Assembly (NCBI GenBank): GCA_017625465.1
Contig: JAGAKS010000006.1
Coordinates: 1-64,000, forward strand
DNA length: 64,000 nucleotides
Direction of reading: 5' to 3'
Source of the DNA: Clostridia bacterium
GTDB taxonomy: Bacteria; Bacillota; Clostridia; TANB77; CAG-508
Shown here: positions 38,354-48,341 of the stretch, piece after piece
Numbering within the stretch: position 1 is the first letter of the stretch
Layout of the letters: each line of letters starts with the position of its first letter
Translations under genes and position numbers: made by a program
The notes under the pieces: model-generated
The model's database searches: none
The model's input: the letters and a program-made list of their open reading frames with translations, nothing else
Told to the model about the DNA's origin: nothing

Positions 38354-41034
38354 TATTTAACTTCCTCCATAACGTATACTTCTAATTGATCTCCTTCTGC
38401 AATATCATTAAAGTTTTCAATTTGAAGACCACATTCATAACTTGTTCCAACTTCTTTAACGTCATCTTTAAATCTTTTTAAAGAAATTAGTTTTCCGTCA
38501 TGAATTACAATGTTGTCTCTAATTACTCTAATACCAGCATTTCTTGAAACTTTACCTGTAAGAACATACGCACCTGCAATTGTTCCAACATTTGAAACTT
38601 TAAATGTTTGTCTTACTTCAGCTGTTCCTATAACTACTTCTTTATATACTGGGTCTAACATACCTTTCATTGCAGATTCTACATCATTAATAGCATCATA
38701 AATAACTGAATATTGTTTAATTTGAACATTTTCTTTTTCAGCTATTGTTTTTGCAATTACTTCTGGTCTTACATTAAATGCAATTATAATAGCATTTGAT
38801 ACTTTTGCAAGGTTAACATCTGTTTCTGTAACACCGCCAACATTTGAGTGAATAACTTTAACTTTTACTTCATCATTAGAAAGTTTTTCTAATGATTGTT
38901 TTAAAGCTTCAACAGAACCTTGAACGTCTGCTTTTACTATTAAGTTTAGTTGTTTTAAGTTTTCACTTTCAATCTTACTAAATAAGTCATCTAATGTAAC
39001 TACTGAAGATTTAGCAATTTCTCTTTGTTTTTCTTCATATCTTCTCTTTTCGATTAAGTGTTTAGCTGTTTTCTCATCTTTTACTTCATAGAAAGTATCT
39101 CCAGATTGAGGAACTGTAGTTAAACCTGTAATTTCAACTGGTGTAGATGGCCCAGCAAATTTTACTTTTTTACCTTTATAGTCTTGCATTGTTCTAATTC
39201 TACCAATTGAAGAACCAACTATAATTGTATCACCAATATTTAACTCACCTCTTTGTACAAGCATTGTAGCAACTGGTCCTCTTGATTTATCAAGTTTAGC
39301 TTCAATAACTGTACCTTTAGCTTGTTTTTTAGGGTTAGCTTTTAATTCTAACATATCTGCTTGTAATAATACCATTTCAAGAAGATTATCAATACCTTGT
39401 TTCTTCTTTGCAGATATTGGTACATATATTGTTGTACCACCCCACTCTTCTGGAACTAATTCATAATTCATAAGTTCTTGTTTTACTTTATCTATATTTG
39501 CATCTGGTAAATCCATTTTATTTACTGCAACTATAATTGGAATTTCTGCTGCTTTAGCATGGTTAATAGCTTCAACTGTTTGAGGCATAACACCATCATT
39601 TGCAGCAACAACTAATATTGCAATGTCTGTAATCATAGCACCTCTAGCACGCATACTTGTAAAAGCTTCGTGTCCTGGTGTATCTAAGAATGTGATATTT
39701 CTATCATTTATTTTTACTTGATAAGCACCTATATGTTGTGTAATACCACCTGATTCACCTTCAATAACATTTGTGCTTCTAATAGCATCAAGTAAAGAAG
39801 TTTTACCATGGTCAACGTGTCCCATAACAACTATAACTGGTGGTCTTGGTGCTAAATCTTCTTCTCTGTCTTCTGTTTCATCTATAAGTTTATCTTCATC
39901 AGTAACAACATTTTTCTTTGTAGCATTGATTCCATATTCTTGTGCAATTAAATATGCTGTATCGAAATCAATTTCATTATTTATTGTTGCCATTATTCCT
40001 AATCCTAGTAATTTTTTTATAACATCACTACTTGTAATTTTCATTTCAGCAGCTAAATCTTTTACTGTAATAGTTTCAGGAATTGCAATTTCTGTTAATT
40101 TGAAGATTTTTTGTTTTATTCTGTTTTCTTGTTTATTAGGTTTCTTTTTGCTTCTTCTACCTCTTTCTGTGCTTAAATCATAGTAGTCAAGCATTTCACC
40201 TTCGTTAAACATATTTGATAGTTTATTTTGTTTCTTTAAACTATTTAATTTATCACTATCAAAATCTGCGTTTCCACCTTTTCTATTAACTTTCTTAGGT
40301 CTATTTTCATCTTGTTTTTGATTTTGTTTTATTTTATCTTTTACTTTATTTCCGTACTCTCTAGTATTTTCTTTTGAAGTAATTTCTACTTCCATAATAT
40401 TTTTGATTTTTTTATCAATTCCTCTATCATCTAAATTGTTTCTTCTCTGAGGACGATTTCCATCTCTTCTTTGATTATTAAAGTTGCCATTTTTATCATT
40501 ATTTCTGCTATTATTTCTATCTGGTCTTCCATTTCTTTCAAAATTCTTTGAGCCGTTTTTTTCAAATTTTTCATTATTTGTTTTAAAATTATTACGTTCA
40601 ACTTTCTTGCTTTCTTTTACATCTACTTTTTCAACTTTTTCAGTTTTTTCTACTTTTTTATCTTCAACTACAACTTTTTCCTCTTTTTTTGGTACTTCAA
40701 TATCAGCCTTAGCTGTTTTCTTAGGCTCTTCTTTTTTTCCAATACCAAATAATTCACTTACTGTCATAGGTTTTGTTGGTTTTTCCCTATAAACAATATT
40801 GTAGTCTTTATTTCTATTTTTTTCTATAAACCCTACATCGTTTTTTCTTTTTTGCTCTTTTCTTTTTCTTTCTTCTTCTCTTCTTTTTTCCTCTTCATCC
40901 TCGTTGATGATTACAGCTCTTCTTATAATAACTGGCTCTTCATTATTTCTTTCTTTTTTGTTTTCCATAGATTTTGTTTTTGCAACTCCTTTAATCAAAT
41001 TTTCATTTTCTTTTTTATTTTTATTTTCCTTCAA
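38353..41034 (-). CDS. infB: Translation initiation factor IF-2
   Basis: GTPase that brings initiator tRNA to the ribosome, 893 residues. A long, charged, low-complexity N-terminal region (about 1-310) precedes the IF2-N domain and the G domain with GHVDHGKT (G1), DTPGHEAF (G3) and NKMD (G4), followed by domains II-IV. I place the start at TTG 41034, eight bases after GGAGG (41049-41043 region); the in-frame ATG at 41049 is part of that ribosome binding site. It overlaps the end of ylxQ by 14 bases. Confidence 0.93.
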   Translation of the reverse strand: MKENKNKKENENLIKGVAKTKSMENKKERNNEEPVIIRRAVIINEDEEEKRREEERKRKEQKRKNDVGFIEKNRNKDYNIVYREKPTKPMTVSELFGIGKKEEPKKTAKADIEVPKKEEKVVVEDKKVEKTEKVEKVDVKESKKVERNNFKTNNEKFEKNGSKNFERNGRPDRNNSRNNDKNGNFNNQRRDGNRPQRRNNLDDRGIDKKIKNIMEVEITSKENTREYGNKVKDKIKQNQKQDENRPKKVNRKGGNADFDSDKLNSLKKQNKLSNMFNEGEMLDYYDLSTERGRRSKKKPNKQENRIKQKIFKLTEIAIPETITVKDLAAEMKITSSDVIKKLLGLGIMATINNEIDFDTAYLIAQEYGINATKKNVVTDEDKLIDETEDREEDLAPRPPVIVVMGHVDHGKTSLLDAIRSTNVIEGESGGITQHIGAYQVKINDRNITFLDTPGHEAFTSMRARGAMITDIAILVVAANDGVMPQTVEAINHAKAAEIPIIVAVNKMDLPDANIDKVKQELMNYELVPEEWGGTTIYVPISAKKKQGIDNLLEMVLLQADMLELKANPKKQAKGTVIEAKLDKSRGPVATMLVQRGELNIGDTIIVGSSIGRIRTMQDYKGKKVKFAGPSTPVEITGLTTVPQSGDTFYEVKDEKTAKHLIEKRRYEEKQREIAKSSVVTLDDLFSKIESENLKQLNLIVKADVQGSVEALKQSLEKLSNDEVKVKVIHSNVGGVTETDVNLAKVSNAIIIAFNVRPEVIAKTIAEKENVQIKQYSVIYDAINDVESAMKGMLDPVYKEVVIGTAEVRQTFKVSNVGTIAGAYVLTGKVSRNAGIRVIRDNIVIHDGKLISLKRFKDDVKEVGTSYECGLQIENFNDIAEGDQLEVYVMEEVK

Positions 41035-41344
41035 GCATTTCACCTCCACAAATTTTTTCTAATATCGCTTTGGATAAATTCTTGTCTTTTATTCCAATAA
41101 TAGCTTTGTTTACTTTTCCAATTGCATTACTATTATCAAAAATGGTTCCATATATTTTTATCATTACTTTTTTCTCTGCACAAATTTTTTCAATTTTCTG
41201 CTTAGTCTTTTGTGAAGTATCTTCTGCTATAATAACAAGTTCAATTTGATTTTTTAAAACGCCTTCAATAACTGCCTCTGTACCAGCAGTTATTTTACCT
41301 GCTTTACTACATATTCCTAAAAGGCCATAAATTTTATTTACCAA
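41021..41344 (-). CDS. rplGA: L7Ae-family ribosomal-type protein YlxQ
   Basis: A 107-residue K-turn RNA-binding protein of the L7Ae/YlxQ group. Key parts are [38 protein letters not shown] and [18 protein letters not shown]. It overlaps ylxR by 11 bases upstream and infB downstream, the standard nusA-ylxR-ylxQ-infB order. Confidence 0.9.
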   Translation of the reverse strand: MVNKIYGLLGICSKAGKITAGTEAVIEGVLKNQIELVIIAEDTSQKTKQKIEKICAEKKVMIKIYGTIFDNSNAIGKVNKAIIGIKDKNLSKAILEKICGGEMLEGK

Positions 41345-41600
41345 TAATTACACCTCTTATGCTTTCATAAATTTCTGGGCTAATCTCTTTTTCTAAGATT
41401 CTTTCAAGTTTTTTTGATTTTATAACTTTATTTAAACAATCCTCACTTTTACAAATATATGCACCGCGACCATTTTTCTTTCCTGTTAAATCTGCTTCAA
41501 CATTTCCTTCTACGGTTCTTACTACTCTAAGTAATTCTTGTTTTTCTTTTTTCTCATTACAAGCCATACATGTTCTTGTAGGCTTCTTTTTTACTTGCAC
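41334..41600 (-). CDS. rnpM: RNase P modulator RnpM (YlxR)
   Basis: An 88-residue YlxR-family protein, recently linked to RNase P regulation in Bacillus. RTCMACNEKKEKQELLRVV and GKKNGRGAYICKSEDCLNKVIKSKKL carry the conserved cysteines and the GRGAY motif. The start is the GTG at 41600, six bases after AGGAGT; the ORF extends three codons upstream into that site. It is the second gene after nusA. Confidence 0.9.
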   Translation of the reverse strand: MQVKKKPTRTCMACNEKKEKQELLRVVRTVEGNVEADLTGKKNGRGAYICKSEDCLNKVIKSKKLERILEKEISPEIYESIRGVIIGK

Positions 41601-41612
41601 TAAAATCACTCC

Positions 41613-42725
41613 TTATTCTTCTGTTTCTACTTCTTCCTCTTCTACATTTTCTTCACTTTGTGCTTTCATAATCATTTCTCTAAATTGACTTTCAGATTTT
41701 ATATCTATTTTCCAATTTGTAAGTCTTGCTGCTAATCTTGCATTTTGACCTGATTTACCAATTGCAAGTGAAAGTTGATTATCTGGAACAATTACTTGCG
41801 CGAATTTTTCTTCCTCTTTAACATCTACTGCCATAACTTGTGCTGGAAGTAAAGCTGCTGAAATAAAGATAGCTGGATCTTCGTTCCACTCAATAACATC
41901 TATTTTTTCACCATTTAATTCATTAATAATATTTTGAATTCTAACACCTTTTTGTCCTACACAAGAACCAACTGGGTCAATATTTTCATTTTTTGAATAA
42001 ACAGCTACTTTGCTTCTATAACCTGGATCTCTTGAAATACTTTTTATTTCAATTAAACCTTCATATATTTCTGGAATTTCAAATTCAAATAGTTTTCTAA
42101 CAAAATCTGGATGACTTCTAGAAACAATAACTTGTGGATTACCTTTCATTTCTTTTCTAACTTCTAAAACATATCCTCTTATTTTATCGTTTACTCTATA
42201 TGTTTCAGTAGGTATTTGTTCTTTTATAGGCATAATTCCTTCAAGTTTTCCTAAATCCATAACAACTGTACCTGTATCTGCTTTTTGAATAATACCTGAA
42301 ACTATTTCTCCAGTTTTATCATTATATTCATTAAAAACTAAATTTCTTTCTGCTTCTCTAATTTTTTGAACTACTACTTGTTTAGCTGTTTGTGCTGCAA
42401 TTCTACCGAAATCTTTTGGTCTAATTTCAAGATTTACTACATCTCCTACAGCATATTTTGAATCAATTTTTTGTGCATCTTCAAGACTAATTTCTAATAA
42501 TGGATCTTCTTGAACTTCTACAACATCTCTAACTGAATAAATATGGATTTCTCCACTTTCGCTATCTATAGTAACTTTTACATTATCTACTGAATCAAAG
42601 TTTTTCTTGTAAGCTGTAACTAAAGCTGCCTCTAGACTTTCAATTAAATATGCTTTTTCAATTCCTCTTTCTTTTTCTAATTCTCCCATTGCTTCGATTA
42701 ATTCTTTTACATCAATGTTCTTCAT
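41613..42725 (-). CDS. nusA: Transcription elongation/termination factor NusA
   Basis: A 370-residue RNA polymerase-binding factor that enhances pausing and hairpin termination. The N-terminal domain (about 1-125) starts IEAMGELEKERGIEKAYLIESLEAALVTAYKKNF. An S1 domain (GEIVSGIIQKADTGTVVMDLGKLEG, about 135-200) and two KH domains (NIDPVGSCVGQKGVRIQNI near 250; AIGKSGQNARLAARLT near 325) follow. It ends with a short acidic tail. It is flanked by rimP and rnpM. Confidence 0.95.
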   Translation of the reverse strand: MKNIDVKELIEAMGELEKERGIEKAYLIESLEAALVTAYKKNFDSVDNVKVTIDSESGEIHIYSVRDVVEVQEDPLLEISLEDAQKIDSKYAVGDVVNLEIRPKDFGRIAAQTAKQVVVQKIREAERNLVFNEYNDKTGEIVSGIIQKADTGTVVMDLGKLEGIMPIKEQIPTETYRVNDKIRGYVLEVRKEMKGNPQVIVSRSHPDFVRKLFEFEIPEIYEGLIEIKSISRDPGYRSKVAVYSKNENIDPVGSCVGQKGVRIQNIINELNGEKIDVIEWNEDPAIFISAALLPAQVMAVDVKEEEKFAQVIVPDNQLSLAIGKSGQNARLAARLTNWKIDIKSESQFREMIMKAQSEENVEEEEVETEE

Positions 42726-42743
42726 TTTTCCAAAATTCCTCCC

Positions 42744-43205
42744 TTACCAATCAAATACAGTTCTTGCAAGAGCTATATTTTTTACTTCTATTTTTATTTC
42801 TTTATCATCTTGAGTTAAAATTAATTCTTCTTCTGAATAACTTTTTAAAATTCCTGTGAATTCCTTTTGCTTTTCTAATGGTTTAAATAATTTTACTAAA
42901 ATTTCATTACCAACTTGACTTTGAAAATGTTTTGGTTTTCTTAAAACTCTTTCTACACCTGGTGAAGAAACTTCTAAGAAATATTGGTCTTTTATATAGT
43001 CTGCTTCATCTAAAATGTCATTGATTGCATCATTTACTTTCTCACAATCATTTAAATCTATACCATCTTTCTTATCTATTATTATTCTAAGATAAAAATC
43101 TTTTGCTTCTTTAGCATATATTACATCATAAAGCTCATAACCTAGATTTTGAATAACATCTTTTAATAAATTTTCAACTTTTGTTTCAATATTATTTACA
43201 GACAA
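42744..43205 (-). CDS. rimP: Ribosome maturation factor RimP
   Basis: A 153-residue factor for 30S maturation. The family blocks are GYELYDVIYAKEAKDFYLRIIIDKKDGIDLNDCEKVN and YFLEVSSPGVERVLRKPKHFQ. The start is TTG behind GGAGGG. It is the first gene of the minus-strand translation operon rimP-nusA-rnpM-ylxQ-infB-rbfA-nrnA-truB. Confidence 0.93.
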   Translation of the reverse strand: MSVNNIETKVENLLKDVIQNLGYELYDVIYAKEAKDFYLRIIIDKKDGIDLNDCEKVNDAINDILDEADYIKDQYFLEVSSPGVERVLRKPKHFQSQVGNEILVKLFKPLEKQKEFTGILKSYSEEELILTQDDKEIKIEVKNIALARTVFDW

Positions 43206-43249
43206 GTTATACCCTCCTTTTTCAAAGTTTATACCATTTTTACAAGTAA

Positions 43250-43275
43250 AGAGTGGGATTTGTTCCCACTCTTCT
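43250..43275. terminator. Terminator between the 43353 gene and rimP
   Basis: AGAGTGGGA / TCCCACTCT hairpin. On the minus strand it follows the 43353-44444 gene. A second short inverted repeat, TTGCAAGCTTTTTTGCAA, sits nearby at about 43322-43340. Confidence 0.65.
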
Positions 43276-43352
43276 TGCTCAAATTATTACGTTAGCTATA
43301 TTATACACTGTTTTTCCAGTAATTGCAAGCTTTTTTGCAATTTTTATACAAA

Positions 43353-44444
43353 TTATCTTTCTTCCTTAGATATTTTAACTAAAGTAGATGTTTCAGGTAC
43401 TTTTTCATTTGCTCTTATATCTCTTCCTCCATCTCTACCTAGACAATATAATTGTTTTAAAGCTGGATTTTTGCAATCTATCATATTCCCTAAACTCATA
43501 CATAAAAAGCTATTAAATTCATTTAAAGATATTGGCTCTAATTTAAGATTATCTAATTGTTCATCTAATCTTAAAAAATTTCTTAAAAACTTTTCTGTTA
43601 AATTATATTGTATTCTATCTGTTTCTTCTTCAGTTGAAACATTTACGAAACGACCATACCTTCCTATTAAAAAATCTGGTGCTTTTATTGCTGTTATTCC
43701 TTCTGCTTCTAACATGCCCATAAAAATTGCAAGTGCAGCTATAGCATTTGGAGTTACATTTCTATATTTTTTGACGCCACTATTTACCTTGTTTATATCT
43801 TTTTTTACCTCTTCATTATATTTTTCACTAAATGATGGTTCCATCTTTTGAAGAGCATAAATGTATGCAATTTTATCTCCATTTTTGTTTTTAGAAATTC
43901 CATATCGTACCCAAGGTAAATTATATATATATTTACCATTTGTAAGGGATAAATGCATTATATAAGGTGTTTCAAAACCATAATCATCTTGTTCTCTTTG
44001 CGCCATAAGCATGCTGTTTCCATACATTCCCATATTCGTTAATTTATCAAATTGATTAAAAGTATCATCTTTTATAAAATTAGTATATCTTATGATATAT
44101 TTCTCTGGATTTTGAAAATCTGACATTGTAGCATTTTTCCAAAAATTAAATATGAAATATTTTTCATTGTGTCTTTCATCCATTTTTGTAGATTTTATAT
44201 CAACTGTTCTAACTGCATCCAAATATTTTCTCAAATTATCTTCAAAAACATCTACATCATTTATTACAAATTCTGGAATATATTCTTGATTTCTTTTTGG
44301 AGTTATAATTACTTTTTTTCCTATTCTTGTAACTTCTGCTTTTCTATCTTCAGAATACAAACCATTTTGAATTGCCTCTTCTTTGTCCATAGAAAATCTT
44401 TTTTGAAAACTCATTATTACTTTTTCGGTTAACTCATTTTTCAT
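43353..44444 (-). CDS. Conserved-looking protein of unknown function
   Basis: A 363-residue soluble protein. Visible features are an N-terminal helical start with MSFQKRFSMDKEEAIQNG, a mixed alpha/beta middle with WVRYGISKNKNGDKIAYIYALQ (near residue 195), a hydrophobic run ATPNAIAALAIFMGMLEAEG-like region (near 245), and a C-terminal cysteine-containing part. No signal peptide. I do not recognise the family. It has its own ribosome binding site (GGAGG) and terminator, and appears monocistronic. Confidence 0.6.
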   Translation of the reverse strand: MKNELTEKVIMSFQKRFSMDKEEAIQNGLYSEDRKAEVTRIGKKVIITPKRNQEYIPEFVINDVDVFEDNLRKYLDAVRTVDIKSTKMDERHNEKYFIFNFWKNATMSDFQNPEKYIIRYTNFIKDDTFNQFDKLTNMGMYGNSMLMAQREQDDYGFETPYIMHLSLTNGKYIYNLPWVRYGISKNKNGDKIAYIYALQKMEPSFSEKYNEEVKKDINKVNSGVKKYRNVTPNAIAALAIFMGMLEAEGITAIKAPDFLIGRYGRFVNVSTEEETDRIQYNLTEKFLRNFLRLDEQLDNLKLEPISLNEFNSFLCMSLGNMIDCKNPALKQLYCLGRDGGRDIRANEKVPETSTLVKISKEER

Positions 44445-44582
44445 ATAAATTCCTCCAATATATCTATTATATCATTATTTTTGAAATCTGTCTATATTAT
44501 GTTAACTCTTTTAATAATCACTTTAATTTTACTTTAAAAATCAAATTTTATATGTACCAATTTTAATTTTATATAAAAAAGA

Positions 44583-44602
44583 GGAACCCCTCACAGGGTT
44601 CC
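44583..44602 (-). terminator. Terminator overlapping the stop of the 44591-45010 gene
   Basis: GGAACCC / GGGTTCC hairpin with the TGA stop codon in its loop, followed on the minus strand by TCTTTTTT. Confidence 0.85.
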
Positions 44603-45010
44603 ATCTTCTCGAATGTTTAAGTACACATTCAGTTTTCTGTCTGTCCGATACGATACGTCCGGCTCAAGTTCTACTTCGCATTCCAAAGTGTTTGAAAAAA
44701 CTTCTTCAACTGCTGCAATGACCTTTGGTACACAATCACCTACACAATCATTAAAGCACTTGACACGCGCTGCTCCACTTTTATAATAAGCTAAAATATA
44801 CAAACCTTGATATTTGTTGAATGTTAGCTGATACATGTGAAACTTGCGATTATTGCGAGTATGCTTGTTTAATGGTATGCAATTCTTTTCTATTCTTTCT
44901 TGAAGTTCTTGAAGCATAAAATCTACTACACGTTTGGCTTTTTTATTTAGCCTTTTGTACTTACGCTCCATCCGTAATGCTAGAATTCTCTTTTGCAATT
45001 CCATTGACAT
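44591..45010 (-). CDS. Protein of unknown function, foreign codon use
   Basis: A 139-residue basic protein with a lysine/arginine-rich N-terminal half (MERKYKRLNKKAKRVVDFM), a central QLTFNKYQGLYILAYY, and an acidic C-terminal third. No known domain or signal peptide. GC-rich codons (GTG, CTG, CCG, TCG, GCG) and two in-frame CGG codons (44972-44974 and 44645-44647) set it apart from all neighbours. If CGG caused the +1 shift seen elsewhere, translation would stop after about 18 residues. AGGAGGT precedes the ATG. It is probably a recent acquisition. Confidence 0.7.
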   Translation of the reverse strand: MSMELQKRILALRMERKYKRLNKKAKRVVDFMLQELQERIEKNCIPLNKHTRNNRKFHMYQLTFNKYQGLYILAYYKSGAARVKCFNDCVGDCVPKVIAAVEEVFSNTLECEVELEPDVSYRTDRKLNVYLNIREDGTL

Positions 45011-45085
45011 ATTTACCTCCTAATTTACCTATTATTTAGGTCTGCCATAAAATTAATTATACCACACTTTATGTAAATGTTCAAG

Positions 45086-45785
45086 CTAGTCTTTTATTTC
45101 CTTGGCTAATTTTCCTATAGCCTTTGTTTCAATTCTAGAAACATAAGACCTACTTATATTAAGCATTTGTGCAATTTCTTTTTGTGTTTTAGGCTTACTT
45201 CCATCCAAACCAAATCTTAGTTCAATTATAAATTTTTCTTTGTTTTTCAAAACAGTTTTGATTTTTTCATATAATTTCTTTATTTTTAATTTTAAATCTA
45301 CTTCATCTTCAATGTTTCTTTCATTATTTTCTAAAACTTCTTGTAATGTTACAACGTTATCATCTTTATCTTTGCCAATAGGTTCATTTAAAAATACTTC
45401 AGCATTAGTTTTTTTATTCGAACGTAAAATCATTAAAATCTCGTTTTCAATGCATCTTGCAGTATATGTTGCCAGTTTGATATTTTTATTCATTTTAAAA
45501 CTATTTATCCCCTTAATAAGACCTATTGTACCAATGGAAATCAAATCATCTTGCTCTAAATTACACCAAGAATATTTCTTTGCTATATGTGCAACTAGTC
45601 TTAAATTTCGTTCAATTAATATATTTCTTGCTTCAATATCTCCTTCCATCATTTTTTCTAAATACATTTTTTCTTCTTCACTAGAAAGTGGTTCTGGAAA
45701 TAAATTACTATTCCCGTATGTATCCTACTCCTACCACCGCATTTATTAAAAAATTTATAAAACTCTCTAAAGATAAAAGTACCAT
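45086..45785 (-). CDS. sigK: Sporulation sigma factor sigma-K, read through one CGG +1 site
   Basis: Late mother-cell sigma factor of sporulation. The main frame matches Bacillus SigK: ARNILIERNLRLVAHIAKKY, DDLISIGTIGLIKGI, TYTARCIENEILMILRS, KTQKEIAQMLNISRSYVSRIE. Upstream of the first ATG in this frame the sequence still reads GNSNLFPEPLSSSEEK, matching SigK, but the true ATG (45785, behind GGAGGTG) lies in another frame, encoding MVLLSLESFINFLINAVVGVGYI, a hydrophobic pro-sequence-like start. The frames join at CGG 45716-45714 by skipping the C. The product is 232 residues, close to the normal length. Confidence 0.88.
45714..45716 (-). promoter_or_regulatory. CGG +1 recoding site in sigK
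   Basis: Context ATA-C-GGG. Frame 0 stops two codons later (GAA TAG). Skipping the C at 45716 joins the pro-sequence to the conserved FPEPLSSSEE block. Confidence 0.87.
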
Positions 45786-45803
45786 TTTGCACCTCCATAC
45801 CAA

Positions 45804-45832
45804 TAATTATATGTGTTTTTTTATCAATTGTG
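45804..45832 (-). promoter_or_regulatory. Possible sigma-E/sigma-K-type promoter of sigK
   Basis: On the minus strand, CAC, 16 bases, then CATATAATTA. This fits the mother-cell sigma consensus (AC, about 16 bases, CATAnnnTA) and lies some 20 bases before the sigK start. Short motifs in AT-rich DNA can occur by chance. Confidence 0.35.
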
Positions 45833-45871
45833 CCTGACCTAAAAAATTTTTATTTTTTACGAACAAATGTA

Positions 45872-45899
45872 TTGACATTTATTTTTTTAGTTGTATAAT
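45872..45899 (+). promoter_or_regulatory. Sigma-A promoter of recN
   Basis: Perfect TTGACA (45872-45877), a 16-base spacer, and perfect TATAAT (45894-45899), about 31 bases before the recN ATG. No SOS (LexA) box is evident. Confidence 0.8.
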
Positions 45900-45930
45900 A
45901 ATTATACAAACATTCTTTCGGAGGTTAATT

Positions 45931-47554
45931 ATGATTTGTAATTTACATATAAAAAATATTCGGAATTATTGATGATTTAAGCATAAATTTAAATAATGGT
46001 TTCAATGTACTTACTGGTGAAACTGGTGCTGGAAAAACACTTATTATTGATTCTTTGCAAATATTAAGTGGTGGTAGATTTTCCAAAGAAATGATTCGCC
46101 ATGGCGAAAGTTTTTCCTTTGTTGAATTATCTTTATTCTTACCCCATAATAACCTATTCGAAGAAGACAATATTATTGTTTCTCGTGAAATTCACTTAAA
46201 TGGTAGAAATCTTTGTAAAATAAATGGCAGAATGGTTACAGTTAGTGAGCTTAAAGAATTTATGAAAAATGTTATAGATATTCATGGTCAAAATGATAAT
46301 CAATCTATTTTAGAAATTAGTTCACATCTTGAATTATTAGATAGTTATTCTAATAATGATATCTCTAATTTATTAGAAGAATATAATAAAGCATATTCTG
46401 AATATGTAAATATCAAATTAGAGCTTAGTAAAAATTATGGTGATGATAAAGAAAAAATGCGTAAATTAGATTTATTACGTTATCAAGTAAATGAAATTTT
46501 TGAAGCAAAATTAAAAGAAAATGAAGAAGAAGATCTTGAAGGTCGTAGACAAATCATTTTAAACTCAGAAAAAATTTCTAAAAATTTAATCGAAGCTGAT
46601 AATTTATTATCTAATGCTGCTATTGATAGCATTTCTATGGCTATCCATGCATTAGAAAAAATTGAAAATTTTGATAATTCTTATAGTGAAACATTAGATA
46701 GATTAAAAAGTTCATATTATGATTTACAAGAAGTGTCTAGAGACGTATCTGGTTTTGCCGAAGATACTTATTTTGATGAACACGAACAAGAAGAAATTGA
46801 AGAACGTTTAGATTTAATATATTCTTTAAAAAGAAAATATGGAAATAATATTTCTGAAATTATAGAATATGGAAACTCAATAAAACAAGAAATTGAAGAA
46901 ATTGAAAATTTAGATGAATATATTATTTCTTTAAAATCTACTCTAAAAAAAGTTGAAGAAAAAATGCTTGAAATAGGTAAAAAGATTCATGACATAAGAG
47001 TAAAGAAATCAGAAGAACTTTCTAAAAAAATCAATATGGAACTTAGTGATTTAGAAATGCCTAATGCAAAATTTTCAATCGCAGTAGACTTAGATAAAGA
47101 TAATTTTTACAAAAATGGATTAGATAAAGTTGAATTTTTAATCTCTACTAATATAGGAGAAGATGCTAAACCTCTTATAAAAATAGCTTCTGGCGGAGAA
47201 ATGTCTCGTATAATGTTAGCAATAAAAACTGTTCTTGCAAATGTTGATAAAATACCGGTTATGATATTTGATGAAATTGATACTGGAATTAGTGGAATTG
47301 CAGCTAACAAAGTTGGAGAAAAAATGAAAGCTATTTCTAAGATGCATCAAGTTATTTGTGTAACCCATCTTGCCCCAATTGCTGCTAAAGGTGATTTCAA
47401 TTATTTCATTAGTAAAAATACAGAAAACAATAAAACAAAAACTTCTATAAAAACTTTAAATGAAGAAGAAGTTATAAAAGAAATAGCTCGTATTTCTAGT
47501 GGTTCTACTAGCCTTGCTGCTATTGAACATGCTAAAGAATTACGTTCTGCATAA
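45931..47554 (+). CDS. recN: DNA repair protein RecN, read through one CGG +1 site
   Basis: SMC-like ATPase of double-strand break repair. The ATG at 45931 follows GGAGG and encodes MICNLHIKNI. Frame 0 then meets CGG and stops at TGA three codons on. Skipping the C at 45961 gives GIIDDLSINLNNGFNVLTGETGAGKTLIIDSLQIL, the typical RecN start with Walker A, continuing without a break. Later parts are a coiled coil (about 150-380), the signature region IASGGEMSRIMLAIKTVLA and Walker B MIFDEIDTGISG. The total is 540 residues, the usual length. It is convergent with rdgB. Confidence 0.92.
45961..45963 (+). promoter_or_regulatory. CGG +1 recoding site in recN
   Basis: Context ATT-C-GGA. The skipped C is at 45961. 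The site comes before the Walker A motif, so without the shift no functional RecN could be made from this start. Confidence 0.9.
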
Positions 47555-47625
47555 ATAAATTTAGTGTACCATTAATAATCTTATATATGTAAAATAGTTT
47601 TCAAAAATTATTTTACAAAAACAAA

Positions 47626-47657
47626 AAAAGATTTTGAAAATTTTTCAAAATCTTTTT
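47626..47657. terminator. Bidirectional terminator between recN and rdgB
   Basis: AAAGATTTTGAAAA / TTTTCAAAATCTTT hairpin with flanking A and T tracts. Confidence 0.88.
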
Positions 47658-47661
47658 ACAT

Positions 47662-48285
47662 TTATTTTTTCATATTCTTCAATTCTCCAAGTAATGCTTC
47701 TAATGCTGCCATTCTATGGTTATGTACTTTTTGAAATTCTTCATCTTCCATTTCTACTACAGTTTTATCAAATCCCTTTGGAATAAATACTGGATTATAT
47801 GTAAGTCCTCCTAATTTCGAAATTTCATAAGCTATATTTCCTTTTGTCTCTCCTCTTTTTACAATTTTGGTACCATCTTTTAAAATTCCAGATAATACAC
47901 ATACAAATGTAGCTGTTCTATCTTTTTCTTCTTTGGCATCTTCCATTTCTGTTAATAATTTATTTAAAATTTGTTCTTGAGTAGCATTTTCACCAGCATA
48001 TCTTGCAGAATAGACCCCAGGTCTTCCGTTTAAGAAATCAACACACATACCAGCATCATCTGCAACAATTATCTCATAATCTATATTATTTTTATCACAG
48101 AATTTTTTTATTGCTTCTGCTTTTATACTTGAATTTTCTTCAAAAGTTTCGCCATTTTATATAATTTCTTCATTAAAATTGATATCCTGTAAAGTTATAA
48201 CTTCAGCTTCTAAGCCTTCTAATCGAATAGTTCTATTAAGTTCTGCAATTTTTCCTTTATTACTTGTTGCATATAATATTTTCAT
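47662..48285 (-). pseudogene. rdgB: XTP/dITP diphosphatase RdgB, interrupted by an in-frame TAA
   Basis: Removes non-canonical purine triphosphates (XTP, dITP) from the pool. The N-terminal part from the ATG at 48285 reads MKILYATSNKGKIAEL with the SNKGK substrate motif. Codon 43 is TAA (48159-48157), where relatives have glutamate, and the frame then continues without shift as NGETFEENSSIKAEAI, ADDAGMCVDFLNGRPGVYSARYAGE and VAYE-like later blocks to 47662. One base change (GAA to TAA) explains it. Unlike the CGG sites this is a plain nonsense change. It may be a real pseudogene, a strain variant or a sequence error. Confidence 0.85.
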
Positions 48286-48341
48286 ACATGATTCCCCTTG
48301 ACTATTATTAAAAATTATGGTATAAATAAATAGTTGATTAT

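Noticed and set aside
43353..43850. Overlapping plus-strand ORF opposite the unknown 43.4-kb gene
   Set aside because: The minus-strand gene has a ribosome binding site and the codon use of the genome. The opposite frame is a shadow.
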